A stretch of 26,498 nucleotides of DNA from an uncultured Eubacteriales bacterium (GTDB taxonomy: Bacteria; Bacillota; Clostridia; Christensenellales; Borkfalkiaceae). The stretch lies in NCBI GenBank assembly GCA_900540805.1, contig UQHL01000030.1:1-26498 (forward strand), written 5' to 3'. The notes beneath the pieces were generated by a model. That model was not told the DNA's origin and did no database searches. It saw only the letters and a list, made by a program, of their open reading frames with translations. The translations under genes were made by a program, and so were the position numbers. This document shows positions 25,012-26,498 of this stretch, one piece after another (the first letter of the stretch is position 1; each line of letters begins with the position of its first letter).

Positions 25012-26498
25012 CTATTTTTCGAAAGCTATTTTGACAGCGCTGACGCCGAACGGCCTGATGCGGTAATCGGGAGCATAATATTCGCATTTTCCCTCTTTCC
25101 ATGCCCCTCTCATCGTAAAGCTGAACGGGCCGACGCCCTCGTCCTCGTCTCCTTTGAAGTGCAGAGGCCCGAACATATTGCGAAGAGAAGAAACCGCTGC
25201 GATTTCCAGAGCGTTTTCTCCGCCCTCTTTCAATTCTATTTCAATTTCCTTTCCGAAGAGACAGCTGCCCGCTTCCCTGCCGTTTACAAATACTTCGACA
25301 GCGGTATAATCTCCCTCCACTTTCAATTTCGCACGCTTTTTCTCACCGAACACCGCCGCGGAAAACTTCACCTTGCCCGCGAAATTCGGAAAGCCGTTTT
25401 TCTGCAGATTGTCCATGCGCTCGGGCGCGGCGGGCGGCATCAGGGCACGTTCTCCGTTTACGGAGAAATCCCCGCGCAGATATATGTTTTCAAGCTCGGT
25501 ATCATACCAAAGGCAGTTTCGCACGCTCTCCGTCGCCTCGGGCGCATACAAAGCCCAGAAAACATGGGGCCGTTCGTAAAAATTCAGCTCGTTGATATAT
25601 TCGTTTGTTCCCTCTCTTACCGTCGCGGAAATATCCGCCTCCTCAAACATAAAGTCGTAGGCGCTCTCGGTAAAATCCAACGCCCGGCCGTTGAGGGAAG
25701 ACGAGAGATACTTTCCCTTTTCGCGGCGGAGCGCCAGCTTCTTGCCTCTGCCCTTAACCGTAAAAGAATATTTGACGTACAGTTTTCCTTCGTATTGCGC
25801 GCGCAAAAGCCTGTCAAATACTTCCGCAAGCGGCTCTTCCTCTCCGTAAGCTACGCCGTCGAAGCTGATTTGTACCATATCCAAAGTTAGATTGTTGTCC
25901 GTCGCGCCCGCAAAACGAAATTTCGACGTTAGTTCTTTTTCCGCGCCGTAAGAGATACTCTTCTCTCCCGAAACGGGCATGAGCAATATGCTCTCTCCGC
26001 CGCCGAGAACTATTTCCCGCTCCTGCTCGTAGGCTTTCAAGCTCAAAAGATCGACGCGCGAATATCCCGCGGGCACGACCACCCGCGCGGACTCTTTTTC
26101 CACGTTGACGATATAAAGAAACTCAAACCCGTCCCCTTTCCGATAGGTGTATTCCGCCCTGCCGTCCGTTTCGAGCCTTATTTTTCCCTTCGACGCGATC
26201 TCTTCAAACGTCGTATCCGAATGCAAAAACTCCCATTCGTCCGCCTTGCCGTCCGTATAGAGAGGAACGCCTGCCGCCATAATCTTTCCCCCGTTTTCGA
26301 CAAACGCCCCCAGCACTTCTTTCGTGAAGGCGGACAAATTTTCACACTCGGGCACCACGACGAAATCATATGCCCTTTTTCCCACCTTCAGCGATTTTTC
26401 CTGCACGCACCCGTACCCGCGCAGTAATCTCTCGTCAACGAGATCGTAAAGGATACCGTAGCGGTTCAACGTCTCCTGAAGCTTGTCAAACGCTTCGT
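25012..26498 (-). CDS. C-terminal part of a large glycosidase-like protein (5' end beyond the window)
   Basis: The reading frame stays open to the right edge; codons before the first TTG read EAFDKLQETLNRYGILYD, so this is an internal segment of a longer protein. About 494 residues are visible. The N-terminal part of the fragment is Rossmann-like (FVVVPECENLSAFTKEVL, then NGGKIMAAG), as in the glutamine-amidotransferase-like domain of several large glycosidases. A beta-rich middle follows. A C-terminal galactose-binding-like jelly roll contains VEVFVNGREAGSCLFG and LRNMFGPLHF, as seen in GH2-superfamily and GH106 (alpha-L-rhamnosidase-like) proteins. The catalytic residues would lie outside the window, so the family cannot be fixed. 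No signal peptide can be judged. It is convergent with the ferritin-like gene and may start or continue another glycan operon. Confidence 0.75.
   Translation of the reverse strand, partial: EAFDKLQETLNRYGILYDLVDERLLRGYGCVQEKSLKVGKRAYDFVVVPECENLSAFTKEVLGAFVENGGKIMAAGVPLYTDGKADEWEFLHSDTTFEEIASKGKIRLETDGRAEYTYRKGDGFEFLYIVNVEKESARVVVPAGYSRVDLLSLKAYEQEREIVLGGGESILLMPVSGEKSISYGAEKELTSKFRFAGATDNNLTLDMVQISFDGVAYGEEEPLAEVFDRLLRAQYEGKLYVKYSFTVKGRGKKLALRREKGKYLSSSLNGRALDFTESAYDFMFEEADISATVREGTNEYINELNFYERPHVFWALYAPEATESVRNCLWYDTELENIYLRGDFSVNGERALMPPAAPERMDNLQKNGFPNFAGKVKFSAAVFGEKKRAKLKVEGDYTAVEVFVNGREAGSCLFGKEIEIELKEGGENALEIAAVSSLRNMFGPLHFKGDEDEGVGPFSFTMRGAWKEGKCEYYAPDYRIRPFGVSAVKIAFEK

Noticed and set aside
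24982..25890. Plus-strand open frame of 302 codons
   Set aside because: It lies opposite the glycosidase-like gene, which has recognisable C-terminal motifs; the shadow frame has none.

Overview
The window reads as a carbohydrate-foraging region of a Gram-positive anaerobe, probably a member of the Bacillota (class Clostridia). The signs are many lipoproteins with a Cys lipobox, ABC sugar importers encoded without their own ATPase, strong GGAGG-type ribosome sites, consensus sigma-A promoters, an AraC/XylS regulator and a CotF-like ferritin-fold protein. No rRNA, tRNA, CRISPR array, insertion sequence or integrase was seen. The species cannot be named from the sequence.

Layout. (A) 6-8402, minus strand: an operon with a consensus promoter at 8409-8438. 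In transcription order it holds a lipoprotein with three Ig-like repeats, a solute-binding lipoprotein fused to two InlB/Listeria-Bacteroides repeats, a GH97 alpha-glycosidase lipoprotein broken by a +1 frameshift in a G6 run, a second solute-binding lipoprotein, and a MalF-type permease that appears to lack its last membrane helix. The operon leaves the window on the left. (B) 8450-9600: an AT-rich spacer with no convincing gene but with two strong hairpins. (C) 9604-22975, minus strand: an eight-gene operon. It encodes a metallophosphoesterase lipoprotein, a 1029-residue lipoprotein with five related beta-sandwich modules, a solute-binding lipoprotein, two permeases, a TIM-barrel-like lipoprotein, a GH36 alpha-galactosidase and a GH20 hexosaminidase. 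(D) 23143-24069, plus strand: a divergent AraC-type regulator. A perfect 16-bp-arm inverted repeat lies between the two divergent promoters. (E) 24262-24717, plus strand: a CotF/ferritin-like protein. (F) 25012 to the right edge, minus strand: the C-terminal part of a large glycosidase-like protein.

How it works together (inference): surface lipoproteins hold and trim an extracellular glycan; the binding proteins and permeases import oligosaccharides, probably powered by a shared MsmX-type ATPase encoded elsewhere; and the cytoplasmic GH36 and GH20 enzymes release alpha-galactose and N-acetylhexosamine. The AraC protein would sense the glycan or a breakdown product and act at the shared palindrome. 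The enzyme set suggests a host-type glycan with alpha-Gal and HexNAc, but this rests on family membership only. The least explained parts are the five-module lipoprotein, the TIM-barrel lipoprotein and the secreted phosphoesterase at the head of operon C.
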